A stretch of 64,000 nucleotides of DNA from Ditylenchus dipsaci (lineage: Eukaryota > Nematoda > Chromadorea > Rhabditida > Anguinidae): contig SADC01000025.1 of assembly GCA_004194705.1 (NCBI GenBank), forward strand, positions 186,001-250,000, in the 5' to 3' direction. Positions 34,419-46,191 of this stretch are shown here, piece after piece (within the stretch, counting starts at the first letter, position 1; every line of letters begins with the position of its first letter). The translations under genes and the position numbers were made by a program. The notes beneath the pieces are model-generated. The model was not told the DNA's origin, ran no database searches, and saw nothing but the letters and a program-made list of their open reading frames with translations.

Positions 34419-34789
34419 ATTTTCAAAGACCAGAAAGCAGGGATAGAGCGAAGAGCTTGAAGTTCCGAGAGCTGACTTGATAACTGTAAAGTTAAACAAA
34501 TTAGTCTGATTGGATAAAGCACAAATTAAGAACACGAGTACAGTAAAAAAAAAGCACTGAGCTTAGAATTCAAACACAATTCAACAGTCAAAATAGAAGA
34601 GAAAAAAATTGGCGTACAAGACAACACAAAGAAATGAGTTTGGGATAACTGAAGTCAGCAGCATCGAGAACAAGTGGTGTACTGTAATCGCTTATCTTTT
34701 TTGGCGGCAATTAGAATTCGAATTTTTGAGCAACAGTTCTTCTTTTACATGAAATTGCTGGGAAATAGTTGTTTTAAAGGTAGTTAGAA

Positions 34790-35445
34790 AGGGGGAAAAC
34801 TTATTATTATACTTATTATTATTATTATTAAAGACGGAAAGACTGATTATTGTAACCGAAAAACTTATTTTTGTTGCCGAAAAAAGTTGTTGCCGAAAGA
34901 CTGATTTTTGTTGCCAAAAGACTGATTCTTGTTGCCGAAAAACTGATTCTGGTTGCCGAAAGTTATTCTCGACAAGAAATCAGCAATTTTTGAATTTTTT
35001 GGTCATTTTCGTGTGAAATTAAGGGTGGGGAGAGACCAGATGGCTTAGTAAACTTTTCGAGAAAAATCGATTGAGCGGATCAGATTTCGGGTCCGATCGG
35101 CTTAATCGCTGAGAATCCCACGTTTATGGTGGTTTTGAGCGGTTTAGGGTGGATTTGTGGGCGATTAAGCCGATCGGACCCGAAATCTGATTTTTCTCGA
35201 AAAATTCACTCCCCCCTTAGTAAAGCTCCAAAAGACCAATTATTTTGGCCTTTTGGCCATTCTGGAGTGGGTCCTGAGCCATCCGGTCTTTGCCCACCCC
35301 TGAATTTCACAAAAAAATGACCAAAAAGTTATAAAATTACTGATTTCGTGTCGAGAACAACTTTCGGTGATAGAATAAGTTTTTCGGTGATAATAATCAG
35401 TCTTTTGGTGACAACAATAAGTTTTCCCCATAAAAAATAAGTGAA
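34790..35445. repeat. Inverted-repeat element, GGGGGAAAACTTATTATT ends
   Basis: The left end, with GACTGATTATTGTAACCG units, is mirrored at 35345-35440 (AATAATCAGTCTTTTGGTGA, AATAAGTTTTCCCC). The centre is a palindrome around GGGTCCGATCGGCTTAATCG. Related fragments are at 20580-20830 and 36798-36880. Confidence 0.65.
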
Positions 35446-35756
35446 TTTTTTTTTGAACATTTTTGGAGTAAGAAAGTTCTCCTCGCAAATCGCCATGTCC
35501 GCAGACAACGATGGTTTTTCAAGCAACGGACATGCCCAAAATCATCCCGAAAAATAGACTAAAATACAACACGATGAGCAGGCTCGAAAAAATTTCACAA
35601 ATACGTTAATAAAGATTTAAAGTAGGTTTTCTGTGGTCATCTGTCAGCTTGAGTCAAGATGTCCAGTCAAACAAGACAAAAAATTGGTTTAGCACAGTTT
35701 AATTTATTACTACTTTACACGAAAATTAACTTTGTTCATTCTATCTGTTGTTTCAG

Positions 35757-36095
35757 AGCTCCCAAAGTGTGCCTCGCAGTGGAAGTTGTTCAAGGCTAGA
35801 TGGTATTCTCCGTCAGCTTGTTGAAGAACCACCAGGGCAGCCGCAACCACTCCCTCAGCACCAGCCAATCATCATGCGGCCCACTCTTGCCAGTCTCTTG
35901 TTATTCAAAAACCAGAGGTCAAGGAGATTTCCACAATTGCTTCCGCAAAGCTTAGACTACACAAAAGCTGCCATTTCCAGAGAAACTAGTCCAGTTGCTG
36001 ATTTCAGCTTTTCTAAAAATGTTTTGGGCTTGAATGCAATGGGTGGAGAGCCGGTTTTATCCACTTCTCCTGGTGTTTTGCAACGTTTTCATTAG
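35757..36095 (+). CDS. Orphan terminal exon, unassigned gene
   Basis: A clean acceptor CTGTTGTTTCAG is followed by 112 open codons and TAG at 36093-36095. The product is Ser/Pro/Gln-rich (EPPGQPQPLPQHQP) with low-complexity character and ends SPGVLQRFH. Codon content is unlike the surrounding AT-rich repeats. It could be the last exon of a gene whose upstream exons I cannot recognise in the repeat-filled DNA before it. It shows no similarity I can name, and no AATAAA follows within 100 bases. Confidence 0.45.
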   Translation, partial: SSQSVPRSGSCSRLDGILRQLVEEPPGQPQPLPQHQPIIMRPTLASLLLFKNQRSRRFPQLLPQSLDYTKAAISRETSPVADFSFSKNVLGLNAMGGEPVLSTSPGVLQRFH

Positions 36096-36521
36096 GTAAT
36101 TGACTGTATTTACTTACAAATAGATGAAATAATATTATTTTCTGTCTGGTTCTTCCTGGCCTCTGGTTCGACTCTGCATAACTAGAAGTCGATTTTGTTA
36201 ATACTTTCTGAGGTAATTTACGTAGTCAACACTCGTCAAAGTTGCACCCGAAAATTAGTTCTTGCGTTGTTTTGCCGATTGGGATTTGCTAACTTAGCCC
36301 AAAATCGTAGGAATTCTGATTTTGCCTTTCGTTGTTTCGAAATGTTTCAGTTCTACCGAAAAATTACCAATTGAAAAAAATTCTATTAATTATTTAAATA
36401 AGGTGGAATATAAAGTGGAATCCTCCTTTTAAAATAAGGTAGCGATTTTCAACTAATTCAGATAAAGTCTTACACAAGCACTTTTTAAATTATTCTAGTC
36501 TGTAGAAATTTTTCATACAGA

Positions 36522-36793
36522 CCAGTGTTCTCAATAGTCAGAGGCAGAATGGAAAGTCAGAATGAAAATTAAAAAATTCTGGCAGTCAGAAAGCGCGGGA
36601 AATTATTCTGACTGTCAGAAATGAGAGTCAGAAAAAAAATCGATCAGATCACGCTGTTTTTCCCTGTCTGATCGTCATTTCTGAGAGTCAGAAAGAGTCT
36701 GACAGTCAGAATAATTTCCCGCGCTTTCTGACTGTCAGAATTTTGAATTTCATTCTGACTTTCCATTCTGCCTCTGACTATTGAGAACACCGG
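36522..36793. mobile_element. hAT-like hairpin with AGTCAGA motif arrays
   Basis: CAGTGTTCTCAATAGTCAGA at the left, and TCTGACTATTGAGAACACCG at the right. The interior is a dense palindrome of CTGACAGTCAGAA and GAGTCAGAA units. The CAGTG end suggests hAT; the flanking 8-mers (ATACAGAC and GTACTAAG) match only partly. Confidence 0.6.
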
Positions 36794-36879
36794 TACTAAG
36801 CCATCGGGTCTCTCCCCACCCCTGAATTTCACACGAAAATGACCAAAAAAATTATAAAATTGCTGATTTCGTCCTCATC

Positions 36880-37915
36880 TGCTCTTGACGCACTCTTGCC
36901 GGTTCATTCTCTTTGCCATAGACAAAGAGCGCAATCGATCTGAACAATCAAATTAGCTTACAAAAGTGTGAAATTGAGTCATACAAGTAGAAATAGTGAT
37001 CGTTGGGTTTGATTGGGAGGAATTATCCCTTTGAAGTAATAAAACGAAAACTTAAACGAAAATTTTAGGTTTACAAAGCAGCAAAATGATCAGCGGTAAA
37101 AATGCAACAGAGCTAGTGCCAGGAATCGCAAGACAAACATCTCATTTCGACTAATTTGAGACAAAACAATTTTACCCTAAAAGTACCTAAAACCAACAAT
37201 TTTTTTTTAGAAATAAGGGTGTTTGCTCACTCTTTATGTAATATTTCAACAATTTACAAGGTATTTGAAAAAAAATAAAAATATCATTGTGTAGAGCGTT
37301 AAAAACTGCATTAGATACAATTGTTGGATCTGATGTGTGTTTGTCTGTTTCTTCTTTTTGAGAAGAAAACAGAAAGCGGACATATATAACCATTCTTCCA
37401 GCTTATTTATTCAGTCCTTTCAAGAAAAAAGAAACCACTATCCCGCTTTAAATCTAACTCTTGTATCTAATGCAGACTTCGTATTTTTTTTTTTTTGAAA
37501 ATTTTGATTATATACAGGTATGTAATGTATCGTTTGAAAGCAGATTTAATGGGCTTTAAGATAGTGCTAAAATCAATTAAGCGTGTCTACAAAAAGTGCC
37601 ATTTATGGCCGTTTGAATGTTGAGCATGTACCCGAAAATGGTAGTTTTTTTTCAATCGCGTTTTTGACCCATTTTAAATATATAACTTACTTAGCAACCC
37701 TATACTCAAAATGTTCGGCATACTCCGTAGAGTAAAAAGATAACAAACCTCCAGGTCATATTGGACGTGTTAATTGAAATGCCGACGAGACAATATGAAT
37801 TTGATCGCGTCGTATTATACGACTCGTATATAAACAGAACGCCTTAATTTTTGATTTGTGGCTTTTTTAATCTACATTTAGAAAAAGCAATATTTTTGGA
37901 TCAAATTGAAATGTA
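36880..37915. other. Stretch with no supported gene
   Basis: No splice-bounded coding frame, arm pair or tandem array was found. The sequence is A/T-rich with homopolymer runs. Confidence 0.35.
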
Positions 37916-38182
37916 ATGGCATACGGGCGTTTCCGTTACGGTAAGCAAAAATGCACAAAATTACGGAAACGACTTATCACAGATGGGCCATTACTCAGAA
38001 AAGTTACGGATGAAGAAAGAAAACAACAATGGTCAGAAATTCTACGTAACATGCACCCTCCCTTTAAGATCGTATGGTATAACATTAATAGGCGAAAACA
38101 CATTAATTTGATCAACAACATTTTGGAATTATCCTTCACAAGCCGCACATTCCAAGACAGCAGTGGTTGTCTGTCTGGTTAG
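37916..38182 (+). other. 88-codon open frame, unknown
   Basis: An ATG-initiated frame begins MAYGRFRYGKQKCTKLRKRL and includes EERKQQWSEILRNMHPPF, basic and charged at the start. It lies outside recognised repeats. Without an adjoining exon or a family match, I cannot say it is expressed. Confidence 0.3.
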
Positions 38183-38406
38183 TGGTAGTCGTCAAAAAAT
38201 GCGTTGTCAGGCAACAACAAACTTCTCTACTTATTTTTTCTTATTTCCTGCGTAACATGGATTGCCAGTTCATTCACTTACATTTATTTTATGTTTGCTT
38301 CTTCTATTTTATTATAAGCAGCCAGGTAAAGTGGGCAAATGGAAAAAATATATATGTCGCTACAAATTGGCTAATCACAAAACATTTCAGCTAAACTTTT
38401 GTGGTA

Positions 38407-38618
38407 AAGTCGAAGCTCGATACAACGAACCCCCCGGGTCTTTTGGCAAAACTGCTGCCATTTACAAATACGACAGGTAAAAGCGGAATCCTTGCAATTT
38501 TTCGCACTGGATTAGCTAAAGACATCTGGCAAACAATTTGAAAAATCGAGATAAAGAAAGTGTTGGACCCAAGGTGGGAACGAACTTTTGGGGGGTTCGT
38601 TATATCGAGCGTCGACTG
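38407..38618. mobile_element. CAGTC-family hairpin, inner arm ACAACGAACCCC
   Basis: AAGTCGAAGCTCGATACAAC then GAACCCCCC, closed by GGGGGGTTCGTTATATCGAG and CGTCGACTG TA. The left CAG is mutated to AAG. Confidence 0.65.
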
Positions 38619-39381
38619 TATTGTGTTTTTGAAATAGGTGTAGTCTGAGTTCCTTATAGTTATGTAATATTGAAGAAAGAAACTGCTAATTAAATATTCT
38701 CTTCTATAACAACTGCAAGGTTCTACCTCATCAGTCCACTCACAAATGGAAAACAGTGGTGAGCCGTCGGAGATTAAAATTTTTTTGTCTGATGGTAGGC
38801 TTTTTGCATTCAAGGATCTAATAGCTGGGTCCGGTATATTCCTTGACCATTCCTTTTTAAATTTGATTTTTTGCATCTTTTACTTACACAGAATGGTAAC
38901 ATTTGTTTGGTCTTTTTAAAAAATCGATTTAGAGAAGTAAACATAAGATTTTAGAAAATTTCTGCATTCGATAGCTCTAAGTTAACGACAAATTTGACTT
39001 CTCAGTAATTTGGCTATGTTTTCGAATATTTATATAAGGTAAAGCTATTTCTGCGTAAATTGTGTCTTTTTAGTATATGATAACATCCTTTTTTTAGATA
39101 GAGTCGGGTCCCTATAACCCGGCACTTCCAAAATTTTCTATTCCTGCTTGGTCCGACAATTTTTCACCTCAGTTTTTTAAACCTTTTACCGGATTTGTTT
39201 GAACGGGCTGGTTTCAAAAGTAGAAGAGATTTCGATTAAACCTGTTACTTCCTGACCCAAAATTGTGTTCTAGCTGTTGATCGGTCCTATTTACTATTCT
39301 ACGCTATAAAACCTATTTTAATCTCCTTGTTCAAGTTCTTTTAGTTAAAAGTTCTTTTTTCACCACTCACCCAATTCAATT

Positions 39382-39642
39382 GTGGGCAAGTACAGGAGTA
39401 GTTTTAAAGGCTCAAAAAACCATTGTTCAGTACTTTCAAGAGCAGTAGTAGCAAAGTGCAAGCTCAACTGGCGCCAGTGTTTGAAAGCAGGATTAGGCGG
39501 CATTCCCCCTCACAAGCGAGACATAGAAATCAGGAATTGTGTTCACAGCCACCTGGTTGAGCAGCTAGCTGGCCAAGTTTTCCAGCTTCCTCCTTTTTGT
39601 CTTCCTTGTCCTTCCGGTGATTTCCAATCTCTTACTGATTGA
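39382..39642 (+). other. 86-codon open frame, unknown
   Basis: The frame contains SKNHCSVLSRAVVAKCKLNW and PPFCLPCPSGDFQSLTD and ends in TGA. It has no ATG at its beginning (GTG) and no clear acceptor. It is outside recognised repeats. Confidence 0.25.
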
Positions 39643-40054
39643 TTGAAGAAAGGTTAAGTGTAAGGGGGCGAGTGGGAGGAACAGTGAAAGTGATGTCTAT
39701 TTCTTGATTTTGGCTTTGCGCTTTTCTGTGAAAAATTGTCTGAATGGATATTCTTTGTAGATGATGGACTGAGGATGGCATTTTTTAAAAAAGGAACATT
39801 TATTTTTGTTGGTTTTGTTTAGCTCTTATTTAGCATTATCGAATAGCATCGTCTTCAGTTTTTGTAATAAATTTTGATTTTAGTGCTATATTATCAAAAT
39901 AAAGTACATCCTATGATATAAACCCTATTCCAAAGTGATTAAATAACCCATATCATAATTTATTAGATACAATGCACTTTTTCTTTATATACTTTATTAA
40001 TTTTTTTCTTCTTCTGCAGCACCTGTGCATGACAAACATTTAAAATTAAATGAG

Positions 40055-41125
40055 AAGTTCTGTAATTTTGTAGTTTGGTCGGACCCCTCAGAAAATTGAA
40101 AATTGAGTGTTTGGGCTCAAATGAAAGCCTACGATGTGCTGAGTATGATTACACCAAATTCGAAAATTTTTTCTCACTAATTCGCCGAGCTGCGGCCTCC
40201 CGTAGTTTGGTACTCAGAAAATCCAGTACATTTCTAAAATATAATGATGTACACTCGTTTAAAAACTTATTTGACGCAGAATGAGCTGCTCTTTCTAACA
40301 AACACGAAAACTCCATAGTCTAATAAATTTTGGCGTAAAAAGTGTGTTTTTTTTAAATCAGCATTTTTCGAACACCAATTTTCGGCAAAAAAACTACCAT
40401 AAAAATCGGAGATCGGCGTGCACAAACCTAAATTTTAGTGCATTAAAAAAAGCATTTCATAAGGCACCTTTCTGGCGAAAAAAACCGCGAAAAAGTTAGG
40501 GGAGGCAAGACGAAAAAGGCATTTGAAGTTTGCTAGTCGTCCTAACTCTTTTGAGTTTTCGACGTGAATTTTTTTTACTAGGCGACCCGAAAATTCCGAC
40601 ACTGGATTCGTGATCAGCGTATCTGATTTGCTTCTAAAAATACTCTTAGAGGTGCAACTTGAATGTCATAAACTTTCAAACAAGTCAATAATGGTGAATT
40701 AAATATTTATTGGTCTAAGAAAAATTTGAAATATGACATCAAAAGTACACTTCTAAGAGTGGTTTTAGAAGCAAATTAGATACGCTGATCACGAATTCGG
40801 TGTCAGAATTTCAGGTTTCCATTACAGAATATAATTTTTGTACTCATTAGAAAGAGTTACTCTTTATGCGTCGAATAAAGTTTTGAACTAGTGTACATCA
40901 TCATATTTTCACTAAGTATAAAATCTTTTACGAAATGTACTGGTTTTTCTGAGTACCAAACTTCGGGAGGCCACAGCTCGGTGAACTAGTGACAAAAAAT
41001 GACCGAATTCAGTGCTATCTTACTCAGCAAATTGTAAGCTTTCATTTGAGCCGAAACACTCAATTTCCAATTTTCTGAGGGGTCAAGGTTGCCTTGATGA
41101 AACTACAAAATTACAGAACTTCTCT
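40055..41125. repeat. Large palindromic element with nested hairpin
   Basis: GAGAAGTTCTGTAATTTTGT at 40050-40070 is mirrored by ACAAAATTACAGAACTTCTC at 41106-41125. The arms pair for about 220 bases (CGAGCTGCGGCCTCCCG with its partner CGGGAGGCCACAGCTCGG). A second hairpin at 40596-40810 has arms GACACTGGATTCGTGATCAG and GCGTATCTGATTTGCTTCTA. Neither has a coding region. Confidence 0.7.
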
Positions 41126-42908
41126 TTTAAGCAGTAAAAATGGTGCGTAGGCAGGGAATGTAACTGTACTTTTTAAAAAGATTTATACTTTTTTGAAACC
41201 CAAAATCTTTTTTATTTTTGAAGTTTTTAGTGGAATTTTTAGTCTTAAAAATCAATAAATGCTGGATAAAATGGCAGTTTTTGACGAAAATGACCAAATT
41301 GTGCCTTTATTGGCCTAGTGTACTTATTTTCAAAATTTTGAGTTACGTACCCTGTGCGTAGGCGTTTGACCAGTTTGCCGTGTTTCTTTTATACTAAACT
41401 CAGTGTGAAAATATCTAGGTCAATCGATTCAAAAAAAATAATAATAAATTAGGTTTGGTTTTTTTGGCCATATGTTTCTATTAAACACTTTCGATTTCGG
41501 TATCAGCATTCAGAATTTTTCTTACTTTTAAATTTTCAAAGTTGATTTTTATTTTATTGTTTTCAGCTTTCGCAAATTACTTGTTTCTTACCGCGAAAAA
41601 AAACTCCCACAAAATACTTCTTTCTCAGACCCAACCCTTAGTACCTTTTACTTTGGTCGCCAAGGCAAAAAATCAAATTTTAGTCAAAAAATTTTTTTCA
41701 ATGGTCGGCCGCGCCCTAAAACCATGTTCTCTACACGTTTCAAGTGCTAATACGTTGAAAAACGTGCTTTTGAGCTGTTTAGGAAGAAGGCGGTATAAGG
41801 GACTCCGGCCAGAAGACGAACCGAATGGCCGAGGACGAAAAGACTTACAGTAGCGGACAAAAAAATTGAACACATGGTTACATTTTATAAATCGTGAAAG
41901 TTTTGGAATTTTTCCTGCGTGTTGAAAGTTCTGTTAAAGGCAAAGATGTAGCATTTTTCTTCCTCTTTCAAATGCTTAGTTCAATTTTTTAATTGTCAGG
42001 CTTTGACATCGTTGTAAATTCATTTTTCTGATACGAGTCCATTTTATATCCGGACAAAAAAATTGAACAGGCAACCGCAATAAACAGAAACCGCAATAAT
42101 CTCAAAAAATTCATTTATTTCACACTATTATTTCGTAGCCCTGTTTGTTAGCTACAATTAGGTGGGTCAAACTTCTATTTTTGATAATTATGGAAAAAGT
42201 TATGACCATCAACATGAAAGTGTCAATTTCTAGTCAAAATAAAGAAAAATCTAAGGAAAATGACTGTTTAGCCACATAAATAATAGCTTTTCTCAATACT
42301 TGTCGATGAAAAGATGACATCTATTGCACCATTCGAAAACTCTTTGATTTATCTACAAAATAACATGTCGACTATTGTTTTATAAAATACAGGGCTGAGA
42401 AACAGACGGTTGAATTTAGACAAGACAAAAAACGCTAAAAATAAGGCAAAAAGAGGGGTTTTTCACATTTTGTAACTTCAACTGTCCGTTTCTCAGCAGT
42501 GTTGGCAATTTGAATCATTGCTCAATGATTCAAATTAAAAATTAATTTGAATCGTGATTTAAATAAATCACAATTATCAAGAAATTATTTGAATCATGAT
42601 TCAAATTAATTTTGTAATTTGAATCATGATTCATTTGAATCACTGATGACTGTGATTCAAATTAATTATGATTCAAATTAAAAATTAATTTGACTCATGA
42701 TTTAAATGAATCACAGTTATCAGTGATTCATATGAATCTTGATTCGAATTATCATGAGTCAAATTGTCATGAGTCAAATTAATTTTCAGTCAAATAATTT
42801 GACTCATTCTATGTACTCGCTATTTTTTACGGTGGATTTATATCGATTGAAAGACCCTTCTTTCATGCGTTATACTTTAGCAAAAATTTGATGGAGAAAA
42901 TCAATATC

Positions 42909-43850
42909 ATGGAAGGTTCGACAGTCAGTCTTTCGTCGCCAACTTCATCCATCGTCAAAAAACGAAAGCCAGGTCCCAAAGGTGCCTTTTCGGATAGTTA
43001 GGGATTTATATGTTTTTTGTTGTTCAGCTTCCGTCTTCATAAGCTCTTTTTGCGAAGGGAAGTGCTCTGAATGTGGATACTTTCCAAAAGACAAGCTTTC
43101 TGCGAGCAACGCCAAACGTCATCTACATAACAGTCATCCGCATCTGCCTATCTTCAACGAAGATCCATCTAATCTCCTGGCTTTGTATGCTGCTACCTCT
43201 TCAATGTCACTTTGCCACATCGAAAATCCATACTTGAAAGTTTTTAGGTGTGTAGCTTTGAGATAAGTTTTACTACTGATTTTAGGAGCTTTTGTCTATG
43301 ATCCGGGATTCCAAGTGCCAACGAGACGTGCTCTAGCAGGAATGATTAATCGTCAGTGTGAAGTGATAATGAAAGATATTCGTGAGCGAGTGCGCTAACA
43401 ACAAAAGGAATGCGCAAGAGCTATCCTGGTGTCGCCGTCCACTTCTTTCGTGATGAGTCCAAATCGATAAGGGTGGCTGCGTTAGACATGGTTGAAATGG
43501 AAAAACGTCACACTGGTCCGGCAATTGCAGAAGTTTTTAGCAATGTCCTTAACGAAGCTAATCTCGGAAAAAGGCTATGAGATACCTGACTGATGGTGCG
43601 TCCAACATGAAGGCAGCTATTTGGTAAGAGGTTTCTCCGTTTGAACTTTGCCAAAATTTCATTTCTGTAGGGATCATTTTCTGAATCGCAAAATAGATGC
43701 TTCTTAGCGAATTTGTGGAACTCGGGAATACCTGAAGAAGCAACTTTATTTGGGATCGAAACAAATCGGTAAGGTCTTTGCTCTGCATATTTTCTAAATA
43801 ATTGGAACTTGTTTGAGGTGTAAGCAAGTGGTCACAAGGGAGCGACAAAT
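42909..43850 (+). pseudogene. Decayed hAT transposase with BED zinc finger
   Basis: ATG at 42909 gives STVSLSSPTSSIVKKRKPGP then KGAF. After an intron-like gap ending TTGTTCAG, EGKCSECGYFPKDKL and SNAKRHLHNSHPH carry the C-x2-C and H-x4-H spacing of a BED-type finger, the DNA-binding head of many hAT transposases. A following exon (from about 43284, after TTTTAG) reads DPGFQVPTRRALAGMINRQC, the hAT pattern preceding the catalytic core. Downstream the frame is broken by several stops and shifts, and no intact catalytic triad could be read. It is the likely former enzyme of the enclosing element, no longer functional here. Confidence 0.65.
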
Positions 43851-44525
43851 CCAGCTTTGGCCAGAAGAAAGGTGCTTATGAATTTCAACAAAAGTTTATT
43901 CCTTAATGTTGTTTTCTGGTTTATTCACATTCATACTGTCGTCTTACTTTACTTTCGTTTATGGTTAATAAAAGCTAATGGAACGTTTTGTACATGTGGG
44001 CTAGAATATGAAACAAATGGAGCGTCAAAGTCGTGGTCTTATCGTATTCAGGGTGTCGCGTTTAATTTTTTGGTAATTGCTGATTTGCCATATGGATGTC
44101 GTAGTCCGCCAAATTGTCAGTAAGTTCACTAGGTTGTCGTTTGCAGAGTCAAGCTACTATTATGCCCATCTAAATGTTATAAACTTGAACAGCATACCGT
44201 ATTGACTTATTTAACTATCCATCTTCTCAAAACTTTCCACTCTATGGACTCTATATCTCAACCTAGAGAAAACATTTCGCAAATCTGTTTTTCGCGTTTT
44301 CTTAATTAACACGAGCTCACCTGATTTCACTCTTGCAGATTTACTTCAGGTTACCAAACAAAAGATACTTAACCCAAAGTTAAAGTTGGCTTAAAGAATC
44401 TGGTTCTGATTCAGCATGGTTTCTGGTGTACAGAGTGATTTAGTATAATTAATGGTAATTTGGCATATTTTTGGGCTAACTGAGGATGGTTTGGAGTCTA
44501 GGAAGGTGAATAGTAGTTTAAATTA

Positions 44526-44725
44526 CCGTATATTTTCTAATAAGGACCCATGGAGCCTTATTTTTCAACCCGTCTTTGGAGGTGGGCCTTATTAGAAGAT
44601 GCCTTTTTGGCCTTATTAGGCCTTATTTGAGGTGCGGTCTTATTTTTCAACACCTCTCAATAGATGGGGCTTTATTAGAAGGTGAGGTCTCAATAGAAGG
44701 TAGGCCCTTATTATAAGATATACGG
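44526..44725. mobile_element. CCGTATTT-family hairpin, inner arm AAGGACCCATGG
   Basis: TA-flanked; CCGTATATTTTCTAATAAGG and TTATTATAAGATATACGG. It closely resembles the 29805-30026 copy, including GGCCTTATT units. It is nested in the hAT element. Confidence 0.7.
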
Positions 44726-46024
44726 TAAGTTGCAGAAATTTAAGGGCAGAGAGCATAGATAGTATAAAAACAACCGTTTTTGACCAGTAGAAATAGACCA
44801 CATTATAATAGAAAGCACTTCACACAGAATGCTTCGTGAATCATCGAATTAATTTGAATCTCAATTAAATCACGACAATTTGAATCATGATTCAAATAAC
44901 TCATGATTCAAATTGCAAAATTAATTTGAATCACATTTGAATCATTGCTCATTCGGCTGTGATTCATATGAATCATGATTCGAATTGCAAAATTAATTTG
45001 AATCATTAAAAAAATGATTCAAATTAATCATGATTCAAATCTCGTGATTTAAACGACTCATTTTCGAAATTAATTTGAATCAATGATTCAAATTGCCAAC
45101 ACTGTTTCTCAGCCCTGTATCTTTTCTAAAAAAACAGTCGACGGTCATAACTTGGTCATAACTTTTTGATGGTCATAACTTTTTCCATAATTATCAAAAA
45201 TAGAAGTTTGACCCACCAAATTGTAGCTAAGAAACAGGGCTACGAAATAATAGTGTGAAATAAATGAATTTTTGAGATTATTGCGGTTTCTGTTTATTGC
45301 GGTTGCCTGTTCAATTTTTTTTGTCCGGGTAAAAAATGGACTCGTATCAGAAAAATGAATTTACAACGATGTCAAAGCCTGACAATTAAAAAATTGAACT
45401 AAGCATTTGAAAGAGGAAGAAAAATGCTACATCTTTGCCTTTAACAGAACTTTCAACACGCAGGAAAAATTCCAAAACTTTCACGATTTATAAAATGTAA
45501 CCATGTGTTCAATTTTTTTTGTCCGCTACTGTAGATGAAAAATACAATTAGAGCAAAAACCAATTTGAAAATTGTACCAGTTTTTGTGACTCACCCTGTA
45601 GTATATAGAGTATAAAACCAAAAGTGAAGCATCAATAAAACAACTGTAGCGTGTATTTATTCCTAACGCCGTTTACCCACATAACTGTTCATCTATAATG
45701 TCTGTCGTATATTGAACCTTCCAGTCTTTTCAACAGAGTTCTTGTGCTATAATTCTTGTTAACAGCCAGAAAAAATCAAATTCGATGAGAAAGGAGTTTT
45801 TTGCGGAAGATCAAATAATTTTCGGTGATTTTAAGTGTTTTGCATTTGAAATCTGAGGTAACCATCGATAATCCAAAATTACAGAGATTTTTAAGGCTAA
45901 TAATAAAAGCATATGGAAAAGGGTGTGGCATACCGAGGTTTAACTGCGATAGATCGGACCTAAATAACAAAAATTATCCGTAAAAAAGTAACTTTAAAAA
46001 AGATTGCCGTAGGAATAATTAGTA

Positions 46025-46191
46025 CAGTCGAACTCCGATATAAGGCCACCCGATATAAGGCCACCTCGAGACCAATTTTTTGGCCAGCAAAGAAAGAAAT
46101 TAGTCAAAGTTCACCCCCGATATAAAGCCACCCCGATATAAGGCCACCTTCAGCCGGTCCCCAGGGGTGGCCTTATATCGGAGTTCGACTG
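46025..46191. mobile_element. CAGTC-family hairpin, inner arm TATAAGGCCACC
   Basis: TA-flanked; CAGTCGAACTCCGATATAAG then GCCACC, closed by GGTGGCCTTATATCGG and AGTTCGACTG. Two further CCGATATAA(A/G)GCCACC copies lie within. No supported gene is seen in 45532-46024. Confidence 0.8.

Larger units (their letters stand above)
42497..45104. mobile_element. hAT element with TGATTCAAAT arrays
   Basis: The 8-bp direct repeat TTTCTCAG (42489-42496, 45105-45112) flanks CAGTGTTGGCAATTTGAATC and its mirror. Arms of about 300 bases are built from TTTGAATCATGATTCAAATT-like units. The interior holds a decayed BED-finger transposase (42909-43850) and a CCGTATTT hairpin (44526-44725). Confidence 0.9.
42390..45117. 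mobile_element. TA-flanked hairpin MITE, split by the hAT element
   Basis: Left CAGGGCTGAGAAACAGACGG begins after TA at 42388-42389. Right CCGTTTCTCAG is interrupted by the hAT insertion and resumes as TTTCTCAGCCCTG, then TA at 45118-45119. Without the insertion and one copy of its duplication it would be a hairpin of about 112 bases. Confidence 0.8.
41848..45531. mobile_element. Tc1/mariner-like element with about 360-bp inverted ends
   Basis: TA on both sides (41846-41847, 45532-45533). The ends read CAGTAGCGGACAAAAAAATT and its mirror, and the arms stay nearly identical for about 360 bases, including a repeat of the CGGACAAAAAAATTGAAC motif near 42052. TA duplication and CAGT termini are Tc1/mariner hallmarks. 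No transposase of its own is left; the interior is occupied by later insertions. Confidence 0.85.
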
